From assembly GCA_949288175.1 (NCBI GenBank), contig CASEIV010000009.1, forward strand, positions 62,001-126,000: DNA of 64,000 bases, written 5' to 3'. The position numbers and the translations under genes were made by a program. This DNA is from an uncultured Eubacteriales bacterium. GTDB lineage: Bacteria; Bacillota; Clostridia; TANB77; CAG-508. This document shows, piece by piece, positions 18,419 through 27,343 of this stretch. The number at the start of each line of letters is the position of its first letter. Position 1 is the first letter of the stretch. The notes beneath the pieces were generated by a model. That model searched no databases and was not told the origin of the DNA. It saw nothing but the letters and a program-made list of their open reading frames with translations.

Positions 18419-19799
18419 TTAATTTAGTTCTAGAGAGTGTGTTTGTGAATAATTTACATACTCTTGTACTTTTTTCATATATTCTTTATAAAGATTTCCA
18501 GATAAATCTCTATTACCCTCATAAAAACTTATAATTCCAATAATTTGTTTTGCTAAATCGGTAAGGTCACCATTATAAATAACAACTTTATTATAATCAG
18601 TTATATGTTTACAATAACTCTGATAAGCTGTGTTATAATCAGAAAGATGACTTCTCATATATTCAGTTTGATCGTCTTGATTTAATCTGGCAAATTCTTC
18701 AAATTTTTGGCCCTGTATATAAATTGGTACGACATGATTTGGGAATTTTTCTTGTAAAAGTTTAATAGTTTGCATATCACTTATGGTCATACTAAATGAA
18801 ACACCATTATCTAACCCCTTTTTTAAGATAGATGTGTCTATACCATATGTATTACCATAATTTTGATATTGTAAATCACATGAATCCAAATGAAAATCCT
18901 TATCATCACAACATATTAATTCTGTTCCATCTTCTGGTCTTCTTTTTCTAGTAGTCATCTTAGGCATAATAACGGAATGAAGAGGACCACTAACTCGAAT
19001 AACTTCTAAAGCATCATCTTTTCCTGATCCAGGTGTCCCTGAAAAAACAAAAATTCTTGGAATATATTCTTCTGTTTTTTGTTTTACTTTAGGAGATGTT
19101 TGTAGTATTTTATGTAATTGGATTTTTAGCATATTTATACCGTCTTCTGTATTTAGTATGGTATAATCAAATATATCTTTATTATTTATAAATTCAATAT
19201 AATCTTTCTTTGATTTATCGTATCTTTTTTTAGCAGTTTCTGTATTTAAACCTCTTTGTTTTGATAATTCTATAAAATGTAAAGGCTCAGGTAATTCTCT
19301 ATGAATATAGCAAGATAAACATTTATTGCCATATATATTTTTCAAGTCTTTGATAAGTTCAATGTTATTGATAATGATAACAACATTTCTTCCATTTTCA
19401 ATATAATTATCAATCTCATCTGTTGAAAATCCATAATATTCTCCATAATTTATATAAGCCAAAGGACATTTTATACTTAAAAAAGCCTTCTTTCTTTTTG
19501 AAGATAATTTTTCTTGTTCTGTTTCTGTTTTTTCTCCATCATTAAAATCTCCAGATACAGCTCTTATTCCGTATATTTTCCCCATTCATCTTTGCTTTCA
19601 TCTCTTCTTCCCTAAATGGACGAGTTACATATTTTTTGACAAACATACAATTAAATTTTTCTACTAACATATTTGCAATATAAGTTTTTCCACATCCAGA
19701 CATTCCAGAAAGAATAATAATTTTTCCCTTTTGGGGAACAGATAATCTTTTTAATTGCAAAGTTTCTGCAAATTGATTAGCTTTTTTGCTTTTAGACAT
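18419..19799 (-). CDS. Tandem guanylate-kinase-like protein, needs a +1 frameshift at CGG 19571
   Basis: ATG at 19799 follows GGGAGAAG. Frame 0 runs 76 codons to an in-frame CGG (bases 19571-19569) and stops nine codons later. Skipping the C joins it to a long frame, giving 459 residues. Domain 1: P-loop GMSGCGKT at 32-39, VTRPFREEE near 58-66, and after the shift INYGEYYGF near 116-124. Domain 2: P-loop GTPGSGK at 254-260, MTTRKRRPEDG near 281-291, then QNYGNTYGID. Both copies keep the order P-loop, T-R-x-x-R-x-x-E, Y-G-x-x-Y-G of guanylate kinases. The canonical gmk is a single domain of about 200 residues, so this fused pair is probably not the housekeeping enzyme. It leads the Nudix gene in an operon. 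Confidence 0.75.
19568..19571 (-). other. Proposed +1 frameshift site, CGG-A in the tandem kinase-like gene
   Basis: On the minus strand, frame 0 reads gaa aat ata CGG aat aag. Codon 77 is the CGG. Dropping the C gives gga ata aga gct (G-I-R-A), which links the T-R-x-x-R-x-x-E segment to the Y-G motif of the same kinase domain. Frame 0 hits TAA nine codons later. Confidence 0.75.
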
Positions 19800-19949
19800 A
19801 TAAAATCTTCTCCCAATTTAAATGATGCCTTTATTTTATCACAATTTACATAATCTTGCAATATATTCATAAAGATTTGAAAAAGAGGTGTAATAAAATG
19901 GAAATAAAAAAATAAACTAAAATAAAGTATATTATAAGGAGTTTTTTTC

Positions 19950-20694
19950 ATGCAAGAAATTTTAAAAACAACTATAATAGGATTATTTTTTGGAACATTT
20001 GGAACAACGATAGGTGGAATAATCGGTGTCATAACAAAAAGACATTCTAAAAAATTTTTAAGTTTTGTATTAGCATTTGCCTCAGGGCTGATGATGGCGA
20101 TTATTTGTTTCGATTTAATACCAGAGGCATTAGAAATTAGTAATTTGATAAGCTCTATTTTTGGAATTTTATTAGGAATTGTTATGATGATTTTCTGTGA
20201 TAAGCTGGTTGAAAAAAAGTTTAGAGTAAAAGAAACAGATATAACAAAAAGTAATACGCTGTTAAAAACAGGAATTATTGTATCCATTGGATTAGCCATT
20301 CACAATTTTCCAGAAGGATTAGCCATTGGTTCAGGTTTTGGTGCCTCTATTAAATTAGGTTTAAGTTTGGCAATTGCTATCTGTTTGCATGATATACCAG
20401 AAGGAATATCTATGGCGATTCCTATGAGAAATGGAGGAATGAAAAAAGGTAAAGTTATATTTTTAGTAGTTATGTCAGGAATTACTACGGGAATAGGGGC
20501 TTTTGTGGGAGATATTATTGGAGGAATATCAGAAAAGGTAATTGCCATTTGTCTAAGTTTTGCAGCAGGCGCTATGTTATATATTATCTCTCGGAGAATT
20601 AATTCCAGAAGCAAATAATTTATATCATGGTAGAATGACGGCAATAGGAAATATGGTTGGATTTTTGTTAGGCCTATTTGCAATGATGTTATAA
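19950..20694 (+). CDS. ZIP family metal transporter, needs a +1 frameshift at CGG 20592
   Basis: ATG follows AAGGAG. Frame 0 breaks at an in-frame CGG (20592-20594) and stops at 20618. Skipping the C gives 247 residues and restores the last helix with GELIPEANNLYHG and MVGFLLGLFAMML. Eight membrane segments are visible. The metal-binding motifs of helices IV and V are present: HNFPEGLAIG and HDIPEGISMAI, preceded by ASGLMMAIICFDLIPEAL. ZIP proteins move Zn, Fe or Mn into the cytoplasm. The lost segment HGRMTAIGNMVG is a conserved feature of bacterial ZIPs, which is why the frame change is convincing. It is monocistronic and divergent from the kinase-like gene. Confidence 0.87.
20592..20595 (+). 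other. Proposed +1 frameshift site, CGG-A in the ZIP gene
   Basis: Frame 0 reads att atc tct CGG aga att and ends at TAA 20616-20618. Dropping the C gives gga gaa tta att cca gaa (GELIPE), the conserved final part of bacterial ZIP transporters, running 34 more codons to TAA at 20692. Confidence 0.78.
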
Positions 20695-20800
20695 AATAAT
20701 AAATTTAAGAAAAATTCTTGACAAATAGATTAAAACCTTATAAAATACAAACAAAAGTTCAATAAAACACAGACGCTAAAAATAGAGGAGGAATTTAAGT

Positions 20801-21832
20801 TTGAATAATATAGAAAATTTAAAGGATTTAATTATATATCAAAGTCAGAATAATAAAAATATATCAGTAGAAGTTTTATACAATGAAGAAGATTTTTGGT
20901 TAACTCAAAAATCAATGGCAAAATTATTTAATGTGGCAGAAAATAATATTACATATCATTTGCAAAATATTTTTAAAACAGAAGAACTAGAAGAAATTCG
21001 AACTACTCAAAAAATTAGAGTAGTTCAAAAAGAAGGAAATAGAAAAGTTTCGAGAGAATTAACATTTTATGGTTTAGATGCTATTATAGCAGTTGGCTAT
21101 AGAGTAAACTCAAAAGAAGCAACAGACTTTAGAATTTGGGCAACAAAAACATTAAAAGAATATATTAAAAAGGGATTTGTTGTGAATAGTGAATTCTTAA
21201 AAAACGGACCAAAATTTGGAAAAGATTATTTTGATGAATTATTAGTTAAAATAAAAGAAATTAGAGCAAGTGAAAGAAGATTTTATCAAAAAATAACAGA
21301 TATATATAAAGAATGTAGTTATGATTATGATAAAAATAGTGAAACAACACAAGAATTTTACAAAAATGTTCAAAATAAATTACACTATGCAATTACGGGA
21401 ATGACAGCTCCTGAGATTATTTATAATAGAGTGAGTAGTGAAAAAGAAAATATGGGATTAGCTACTTGGAAAAATGCACCAGATGGCAAAATATTAGAAA
21501 CAGATGTTACAGTAGCAAAAAATTATTTATCACAGGAAGAAATTACAGAGTTAAATAATTTAGTTTCCATGTATTTAGATTATGCAGAAAGACAAGTAAA
21601 GCTAGGTAAAATTATTTCAATGCATGAATGGAAAGATAAATTAGAAGTATTTTTGAAAATTAACGAATATAATATTTTAAAAGATGATGGAAAAATAAAG
21701 AGAGAAATAGCAGACAAGCTTGCATTAGACGAATATAAAAAATATAGGATTATACAAGATAGAGAATATATATCTGATTTTGATGAACTATTAAAAGAAA
21801 CAAAACAGTTACAAGGTAAACAAGAAAGTTAA
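20801..21832 (+). CDS. RhuM family protein
   Basis: The protein has 343 residues with TTG start after GGAGG. The N-terminal region FWLTQKSMAKLFNVAENNI followed by HLQNIFKTEEL and ELTFYGLDAIIAVGYRVNS is the hallmark of the RhuM family, a DNA-binding-like fold named after a Salmonella pathogenicity-island gene and common next to phage or defence genes. The C-terminal half has AITGMTAPEIIYNRVSSEK and LDYAERQVKLGKIISM. The biochemical function is unknown; the family is often horizontally transferred. Here it stands alone between the ZIP gene and pcrA, with a terminator behind it. Confidence 0.85.
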   Translation: MNNIENLKDLIIYQSQNNKNISVEVLYNEEDFWLTQKSMAKLFNVAENNITYHLQNIFKTEELEEIRTTQKIRVVQKEGNRKVSRELTFYGLDAIIAVGYRVNSKEATDFRIWATKTLKEYIKKGFVVNSEFLKNGPKFGKDYFDELLVKIKEIRASERRFYQKITDIYKECSYDYDKNSETTQEFYKNVQNKLHYAITGMTAPEIIYNRVSSEKENMGLATWKNAPDGKILETDVTVAKNYLSQEEITELNNLVSMYLDYAERQVKLGKIISMHEWKDKLEVFLKINEYNILKDDGKIKREIADKLALDEYKKYRIIQDREYISDFDELLKETKQLQGKQES

Positions 21833-21867
21833 TTAAAAAGATTTTTTAAAAGTGTATATCAAAAAAG

Positions 21868-21899
21868 AAAAGCAAGTCAGAAAATGTACTTGCTTTTTT
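21868..21899 (+). terminator. Rho-independent terminator of the RhuM gene
   Basis: aaaagcaagt (21868-21877) pairs with acttgctttt (21888-21897), followed by T. Confidence 0.88.
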
Positions 21900-21960
21900 A
21901 AATGAAATATAGTAGAATAAAAAACGCAAACAGATATTTGAAATGAAGGAGTAAAAATAC

Positions 21961-24286
21961 ATGCAAGATATATTAAAAGGATTAAATGATAAACAATATG
22001 AAGCTGTTGTCAATACAGAAGGACCATGCTTAGTCATCGCTCGGTGCAGGAAGTGGTAAAACAAAAGTATTAACACATAAAATTGCCTATTTAATAGGAG
22101 AAAAAGGTGCAAAACCATGGGATATATTAGCCATTACCTTTACCAATAAAGCAGCAAATGAAATGAAAGAAAGAATTGCAAATCTAGTAGGAGATGATGC
22201 AAAAGATATTTGGATGGGGACCTTCCACTCTATTTGTGTGAGAATTTTAAGAAGATTTATCGATAGAATTGGATTTGATTCTTCATTTATTATATTTGAT
22301 ACATCAGATCAAAGAACATTGGTAAAAAATTGTATGAAAGATTTAGCAATTGATGATAAATTATTTAATGATAGAAGTGTATTATCTGAAATTAGTAATG
22401 CAAAAAATGAAATGCTAGAACCAGAACAATATACGGCAAGAGCCAATTCTGACTTCCGAAAAGAAAAAATTGCTACTGTTTATGAATTATATCAAAAACG
22501 ATTAAAAGAAAATAATGCAATTGATTTTGATGATATCATAAATTATACAATAAAAATATTAATGGAAAATCCAGATGTTTTAGAATATTATGCAAATAAA
22601 TTTAAATATGTATTAGTAGATGAGTACCAAGATACAAATAAAGCACAATTTACATTGGTTACATTATTAGCATCTAAAAACGGAAATATTACAGTTGTAG
22701 GAGACAATGACCAAGGAATCTACAGTTTTAGAGGAGCAGATATTTCTAATATTTTAAATTTTGAAAGAGACTTTCCTGGAACAAAGATTATCAAATTAGA
22801 GCAAAATTATAGATGTACAGGAAATATTTTAAAAGCTGCTAATAGTGTTATCAAAAATAATGAAGTCAAATACAAAAAAGAATTATGGACACAAAACGAA
22901 GAAGGAAATCTTCCAAAAGTGTATCAAGCAGATAATGAATATGATGAAGCAACTTATATTGTGACACAAATAGAACATTTAAAGAGAGAAGAATATTATA
23001 AATATTCAGATTTTGCGATTTTATACAGAATGAATACCCAATCAAGAGCAATAGAGGATATTTTAAGAAGAGAAAATGTCCCATATAAAATTGTTGGTGG
23101 TTTAAAATTCTATGAAAGAAAAGAAATCAAAGATATTATAGCCTATTTACGATTAATTCAAAATAGTGCAGATAACTTAAGCTTAAAGAGAATTATTAAT
23201 GAGCCAAAAAGAGGAATTGGAAAGACAAGCTTAGAAAAAATAGAAACATTAGCAGAGCAAAATGAAATTTCTATGTATGAAGTGATTAAACATGCTGATC
23301 AATATGGACTAAATAGAGTATACTTAAATTCTAGAGAGTTTGTTAATGTGATAGAAGAATTAAAAGACAAAAAAGATAAGCTAGTCATATCAGAATTAAT
23401 CAAAACAACTTTGAAGAAAACAGGATATACAAAAGCATTAGAAGAGGAAAATACCATAGAAGCAGAAAACAGAATAGAAAACTTAGAAGAATTTTTAACA
23501 GTTGCCATTGAATTTGAAGAAGAATATGCAGAAAATTCATTAAGCCAATTCTTGGAAGGAATTACTTTATCATCTGATATTGATAATGTAGAAGAAGATG
23601 AAGATTCTGTAACATTGATGACATTACATAGTGCGAAGGGACTAGAGTTCCCAGTAGTATTTCTTGTGGGAATGGAAGAAGGAATTTTTCCTGGATATAA
23701 ATCGATTTCAGAACCAAAAGAGTTAGAAGAAGAAAGACGTTTATGTTATGTAGGAATTACCAGAGCAAAAGAACATTTATATTTAACTTGTAGTAAGCAA
23801 AGAACCATTTTTGGATCAACAAGTTATAATCCAGTATCTAGATTTTTAACAGAAATACCAGAAGACTTGTTAGAAGGTTACCAAGAAACATTTGGAGAAG
23901 AAGATAACAATAAAAATCAAATGTTCAAAGACTCAAATTATACATGGACTTATGGAAGTAAAGATAATGGAAATATAAAAACATATAAAATTGGAGAAAA
24001 GGAATCTGTTGGAGTAGCAGCGAAGTCAAATAAAATAAATAATTCCGGATTTGCGTTTAGAACAGCAGAAAGCTTTTTAAACAATTTAGGAAAAAAATCA
24101 ACATCAAATACCCAAGTCGATTTATCAAAATATGAAGCAGGTGTTAGAGTATATCACAAAAAATTTGGAGAAGGTACAATCAATAAGGTAGAACCTGAAG
24201 GAGAAGATTTAAAAGTAGATATCAGCTTTGATAAAGTAGGACATAAACGATTAATGGCCAAATATGCAAATTTAGAAATTATATAA
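21961..24286 (+). CDS. pcrA: ATP-dependent DNA helicase PcrA (UvrD family), needs a +1 frameshift at CGG 22042
   Basis: ATG at 21961 follows AAGGAG. Frame 0 gives MQDILKGLNDKQYEAVVNTE and PCLVIA, then CGG at 22042 and a stop at 22057. Skipping the C gives 774 residues with the Walker A GAGSGKT intact (residues 28-34). All superfamily 1A motifs follow: Q motif LNDKQYEAV, motif Ia ITFTNKAANEMKER, motif II VDEYQDTN, motif III VVGDNDQGIYSFRGAD, motif IV region, motif V VTLMTLHSAKGLEFPVVFL and motif VI RRLCYVGITRAKEHLYL. The C-terminal Tudor-like domain (VYHKKFGEGTI) is present. PcrA is a housekeeping 3'-5' helicase for repair and replication in Firmicutes, so an inactive copy would be surprising. 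Confidence 0.92.
22042..22045 (+). other. Proposed +1 frameshift site, CGG-T in pcrA
   Basis: Frame 0 reads gtc atc gct CGG tgc agg aag tgg taa. Dropping the C gives ggt gca gga agt ggt aaa aca (GAGSGKT), the invariant Walker A of PcrA. Without the shift only 32 residues would be made. Confidence 0.85.
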
Positions 24287-24322
24287 AATGTCCTTTTGGG
24301 GACGTTTCTGTTTGGGACATTT
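24286..24322. repeat. Short palindrome of the GGGGACGT type behind pcrA
   Basis: aaatgtcc (24286-24293) pairs with ggacattt (24315-24322) around ttttggggacgtttctgttt. The ggggacgt word is shared with the elements at 1178 and 25840, suggesting a related but shorter unit; it may also terminate pcrA. Confidence 0.55.
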
Positions 24323-24372
24323 ACGGAACAAAATCTATGCAATAAAAAGTGTCAAAATAAAAGGGGAATAGT

Positions 24373-25182
24373 ATGAAAAAATTTTTGAGAAGAATAGTAT
24401 TATTAGTATTAGGAATTCTTTTATGTTATCAACATTTTTGCTATGCAGATGTTGTGGATTTGTCCATAAGTCTTTTAAGCCTTTTTATTTGTTTTATACC
24501 TATAGGAATCATTGCATTGATTATTGTTTTAGACTCTTATTTTGTTTTAAAACGAGAAGCAAAAAAGGGACAAGAGTCTAATGAAGAAATGACTAAAAAA
24601 ATCAATTTTTACAAAAAACTTATTTTTATAATAATTGCGATATTAGCTATAATGATAAATTCTTGTATGAATTATTTTTATGAAGTATATTATCCGGAGA
24701 TATTTTTAGTATCTATAAGTGCATTAATCATATTGGCAATTATATTAAGATTAAGAGAAAAGAAGAAAATAGCATATATTATTATGATAATAACAATTAT
24801 GATGATAGGAATAATTACAACTTATAGTCATATCTTAAAACAAGAGGCAGAAGAAGAATGGAAAGAAAGAGTTAATGCTGTTTCATTCATGACTGATCCT
24901 GAAATAAACATATTTAATGAACAGTTTACACCATATGAAGGAAAAGAAGTAAAAGGCAGAATTGTTCGTGCTTTAATTAAAGAAGTTGTTAGCAATAATG
25001 TGGGATATACCGACGATGAAGCTATGCAAGTTCCTATATCTGGAGTAGTAACATTAAATAAAGAAGACACACAATTGCCTGAACAATTTGATGAAATTAA
25101 ATGGGATAAAACATATAATGTGAATATGATTTATAATAAATATGGAAAAATAGAATCCATTCATATAGAAGAAAATCAATAA
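24373..25182 (+). CDS. Unknown membrane protein
   Basis: The protein has 269 residues; ATG follows AAGGGGAAT. The N-terminus is signal-like (MKKFLRRIVLLVLGILLCYQ). Helices lie at about 32-56, 75-95, 101-121 and 126-147. The C-terminal third is an extracytoplasmic or cytoplasmic domain with TPYEGKEVKGRIVRALIKEV, VGYTDDEAMQVPISG and YNVNMIYNKYGKIESI, which looks like a small beta-barrel similar in style to the DUF3592-like protein at 10.4 kb. I do not recognise the family. A terminator follows. Confidence 0.5.
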   Translation: MKKFLRRIVLLVLGILLCYQHFCYADVVDLSISLLSLFICFIPIGIIALIIVLDSYFVLKREAKKGQESNEEMTKKINFYKKLIFIIIAILAIMINSCMNYFYEVYYPEIFLVSISALIILAIILRLREKKKIAYIIMIITIMMIGIITTYSHILKQEAEEEWKERVNAVSFMTDPEINIFNEQFTPYEGKEVKGRIVRALIKEVVSNNVGYTDDEAMQVPISGVVTLNKEDTQLPEQFDEIKWDKTYNVNMIYNKYGKIESIHIEENQ

Positions 25183-25207
25183 TATGAGAAATTATCAGAA
25201 AGTGAAG

Positions 25208-25256
25208 TGAACCCAAATGTTAGACAAAAAGTTTAACAAAAAGGGTTCATTTTTAT
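25208..25256 (+). terminator. Hairpin terminator sharing a loop with the one at 10857
   Basis: tgaaccc (25208-25214) pairs with gggttca (25243-25249), followed by ttttta. The loop contains ttagacaaaaagtttaa, as in the terminator at 10857. Confidence 0.7.
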
Positions 25257-25389
25257 TTTATAGAAAAATCGAAATAAGCGAAGCTAGGTGAACTTTAAAG
25301 ATTGCCCCTAAAGTTCAAATTTTTTTGAATAAATTTGATAAAAATGGAAATAATGAAAAAAGAAATCAAAAAGAAAGGAATGATTAAAA

Positions 25390-25578
25390 ATGGCAGACTT
25401 AAATCAAATGGAATTACAACATTTAAGACATCTTATTGGAGCACATGAAACCGCTTATCAAAAATTAAACACATACTCTTCACAAGCAGTAGACCCACAA
25501 ATTAAACAACTTTTTACAAAATCTGCTCAAGATGCTTTAAATACAAAACAAAAATTAATGACATTTTTAAATAATTAA
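25390..25578 (+). CDS. Small spore coat protein, CotF-related
   Basis: The protein has 62 residues. The helical segment MELQHLRHLIGAHETAYQKL and IKQLFTKSAQDALNTKQKLM match the short coat-protein family found in pairs with CotF-like proteins in Clostridia; the fold is a ferritin-like helical pair. It lies ten bases before a second coat gene with its own AGGAGG, so the two form a late sporulation operon. Expression in the mother cell is expected from the family, but no sigma-E or sigma-K promoter could be assigned with certainty. Confidence 0.72.
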   Translation: MADLNQMELQHLRHLIGAHETAYQKLNTYSSQAVDPQIKQLFTKSAQDALNTKQKLMTFLNN

Positions 25579-25588
25579 GGAGGATTTT

Positions 25589-25831
25589 ATGGACGAGAAG
25601 ACAATGGTAAATGATATTTTAGCTGGTGTAAAATCAGATTTAACAGCATATCAAACAGCAATATCAGAAGCTGAAAATATGCAATTAAGACAAACTTTCC
25701 AACAAATCAGAAATAATGATGAAAGTTTTCAATATGAACTTTTTAAAATTGCACAATCTAAAGGATATTATATTCCAGCACAAAAAGCTACTGTAACAGA
25801 AGTGAATACAGTAAAGACAGAATTACAATAG
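25589..25831 (+). CDS. Spore coat protein, CotF family
   Basis: The protein has 80 residues, with ATG after AGGAGG. The sequence MVNDILAGVKSDLTAYQTAI and RQTFQQIRNNDESFQYELFK, then AQSKGYYIPAQKA, is the conserved CotF helix-turn-helix and its 'KGYY.PA' end. CotF-family proteins are structural components of the spore coat. It is shorter than Bacillus CotF (about 160 residues) but normal for the Clostridia version. It is paired with the coat gene directly upstream, and a palindrome of the GGGGACGTG family begins within ten bases of its stop. Confidence 0.78.
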   Translation: MDEKTMVNDILAGVKSDLTAYQTAISEAENMQLRQTFQQIRNNDESFQYELFKIAQSKGYYIPAQKATVTEVNTVKTELQ

Positions 25832-25839
25832 GGACAATA

Positions 25840-25884
25840 GGGACGTGCCAAAATGGACAAAAAATGTCCATTTTGACACGTCCC
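25840..25884. repeat. 20-bp inverted repeat of the GGGGACGTG family
   Basis: The arms 25840-25859 and 25865-25884 are complementary except for one G-U position. The word ggacgtg(t/c)(t/c)aaaatgg is the same as in the 1178-1281 repeat, 24 kb away. It ends the coat-protein operon. Confidence 0.82.
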
Positions 25885-26037
25885 CAAAAAACGATTTGAA
25901 AAAGAGAGAAAAAATGAAAAAAACAAAGCATTTATAAAAAAATAGAAAGAAACTTACGGAAATTGGACTTTTTATATCTTGCAAAAAAAATAATATTACA
26001 ATATGATTACATTATCATATACAAAGGAGATAATGTA

Positions 26038-27048
26038 ATGTTTAAAAAGGTATTGGTTCATGCAAGACGAGGAGTAAAACTCATAATTCTTTTTATGATT
26101 GCAATATTTTTAATTATTGGAGCAGTTGCATTTTTATATAAACCAACATATAGTGTATATATAAATGGACAACAAGTAGGGTATACAGCAAATAAATCTG
26201 ATTTACAACATAGAATAAACGAGTATGTGGACCATGGAGATGGAACAAATGAAAATGTAGCTTTTGTGCAAGTAGATCAATTACCAGAATATAAATTATG
26301 CTTATTAAAAAGAAATATTGTGACAAATGATGAAGAAATCTATAATAAAGTGACAGAACAAGGAATTCCATATTATCGATATTATGCGATATTAGAAGAA
26401 CAAGAAGAAAAATATTATGTATCTTCATTCGAAGAAGCAGAAAATGTAGTAAATACATTAAAAGATAAGAATAGTGAAAATATAGATAAAATTTCCATTT
26501 TAGAAAAATATGAAACAGGTATAAAAGATTTAGTTTCAGTAGATGAGGTAGTATCTAAATTATATGTAGAAAAGAAAAAAGAAGTAAGGGTAGCACAAAA
26601 TACTTCTTCAAGAGCATCAGCAGGATATGTGAATACGAATACAACAACTTCGAGTAGGAAAACATCATTAGGGATTTCATTAATTAGACCAATTTCAGGA
26701 ACGATTACTTCTAGATTTGGATCAAGGAGTAGTGTTAGAAGTTCTGCACATACAGGTTTAGATATATCAGCACCAACAGGAACTTCAATTAAAGCGGCAG
26801 CTTCAGGAACTGTTACGTTTGCTGGATGGAAAGGTTCCTATGGATATATGTTAGTCATATCTCATGGAAATGGGGTTCAAACATATTATGCACACTGTAA
26901 TAAACTATATGCTTCAGTTGGACAAACTGTTTCACAAGGAGAAACTGTTGCAGCCGTAGGTTCAACAGGAAACTCAACAGGACCACATTTACATTTGGAA
27001 GTTAGAGTTAATGGTGTGGCATATAATCCACAAAATTATGTATATTAA
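26038..27048 (+). CDS. M23 family peptidoglycan endopeptidase, membrane-anchored
   Basis: The protein has 336 residues. ATG at 26038 follows AAAGGAG; an upstream in-frame start would add residues without a ribosome binding site. One membrane helix lies at about 15-38. A linker region of about 180 residues (YSVYINGQQVGY onward) resembles the lytic-protein domain of SpoIIQ-like or G5-containing proteins. The C-terminal LytM domain has the zinc ligands H-T-G-L-D and H-L-H-L-E, and YAHCNKLYASVGQTVSQGE. It could be a vegetative DD-endopeptidase or a sporulation M23 protein; the spore coat neighbours favour the latter weakly. Confidence 0.85.
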   Translation: MFKKVLVHARRGVKLIILFMIAIFLIIGAVAFLYKPTYSVYINGQQVGYTANKSDLQHRINEYVDHGDGTNENVAFVQVDQLPEYKLCLLKRNIVTNDEEIYNKVTEQGIPYYRYYAILEEQEEKYYVSSFEEAENVVNTLKDKNSENIDKISILEKYETGIKDLVSVDEVVSKLYVEKKKEVRVAQNTSSRASAGYVNTNTTTSSRKTSLGISLIRPISGTITSRFGSRSSVRSSAHTGLDISAPTGTSIKAAASGTVTFAGWKGSYGYMLVISHGNGVQTYYAHCNKLYASVGQTVSQGETVAAVGSTGNSTGPHLHLEVRVNGVAYNPQNYVY

Positions 27049-27055
27049 AATACAA

Positions 27056-27085
27056 AATCCACAGTTATTTAACAAACTGTGGATT
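27056..27085 (+). terminator. Hairpin after the M23 gene
   Basis: aatccacagtt (27056-27066) pairs with aactgtggatt (27075-27085), but no T run follows, so termination is uncertain. Together with element B it fills the gap to mecA. Confidence 0.55.
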
Positions 27086-27121
27086 ATCTAATGAAAAAGA
27101 TTGTAAAAAATATATTACTAA

Positions 27122-27309
27122 GCAGGAGGTTATCATTTTCTAAAAAAATAAATTTTGAATGTGATTGGAGAAGATTTAGAATTTCTTAAATCATTTTATG
27201 GAAAGAGTTCAAGCTTGCCTTGGAAGGGTGCCATAAAAGGATTTTAGAAATTCTTAATTTTCGTATTGAGCCGAAAAATTTATTTTTTTAGAAAATGATA
27301 ACCTCCTGC
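27122..27309. repeat. Long inverted-repeat element B (core shared with element C)
   Basis: The outer arms 27122-27156 and 27275-27309 are a perfect 35-bp inverted repeat. Inside is an asymmetric bulge (gaatgtgattggag on one side, cgtattgagccga on the other) and an inner stem of about 24 bp. Read on the minus strand, the core from atttttcggctcaatacg to ctccaatcacattcaaaat matches element C (31.7 kb) nearly base for base, except in the terminal loop. The outer arms do not match C. It lies between the M23 gene and the convergent mecA. Confidence 0.88.
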
Positions 27310-27343
27310 ATAACAGATAATTATTCACAATCTTTAAATTTGT

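Noticed and set aside
8751..22045. Plain pseudogenes or simple sequencing errors as explanation of the four frame breaks
   Set aside because: Not fully excluded, but each gene is otherwise intact, both strands are involved, no homopolymer is present, and all four breaks are the same in-frame CGG. Random damage would not do this.
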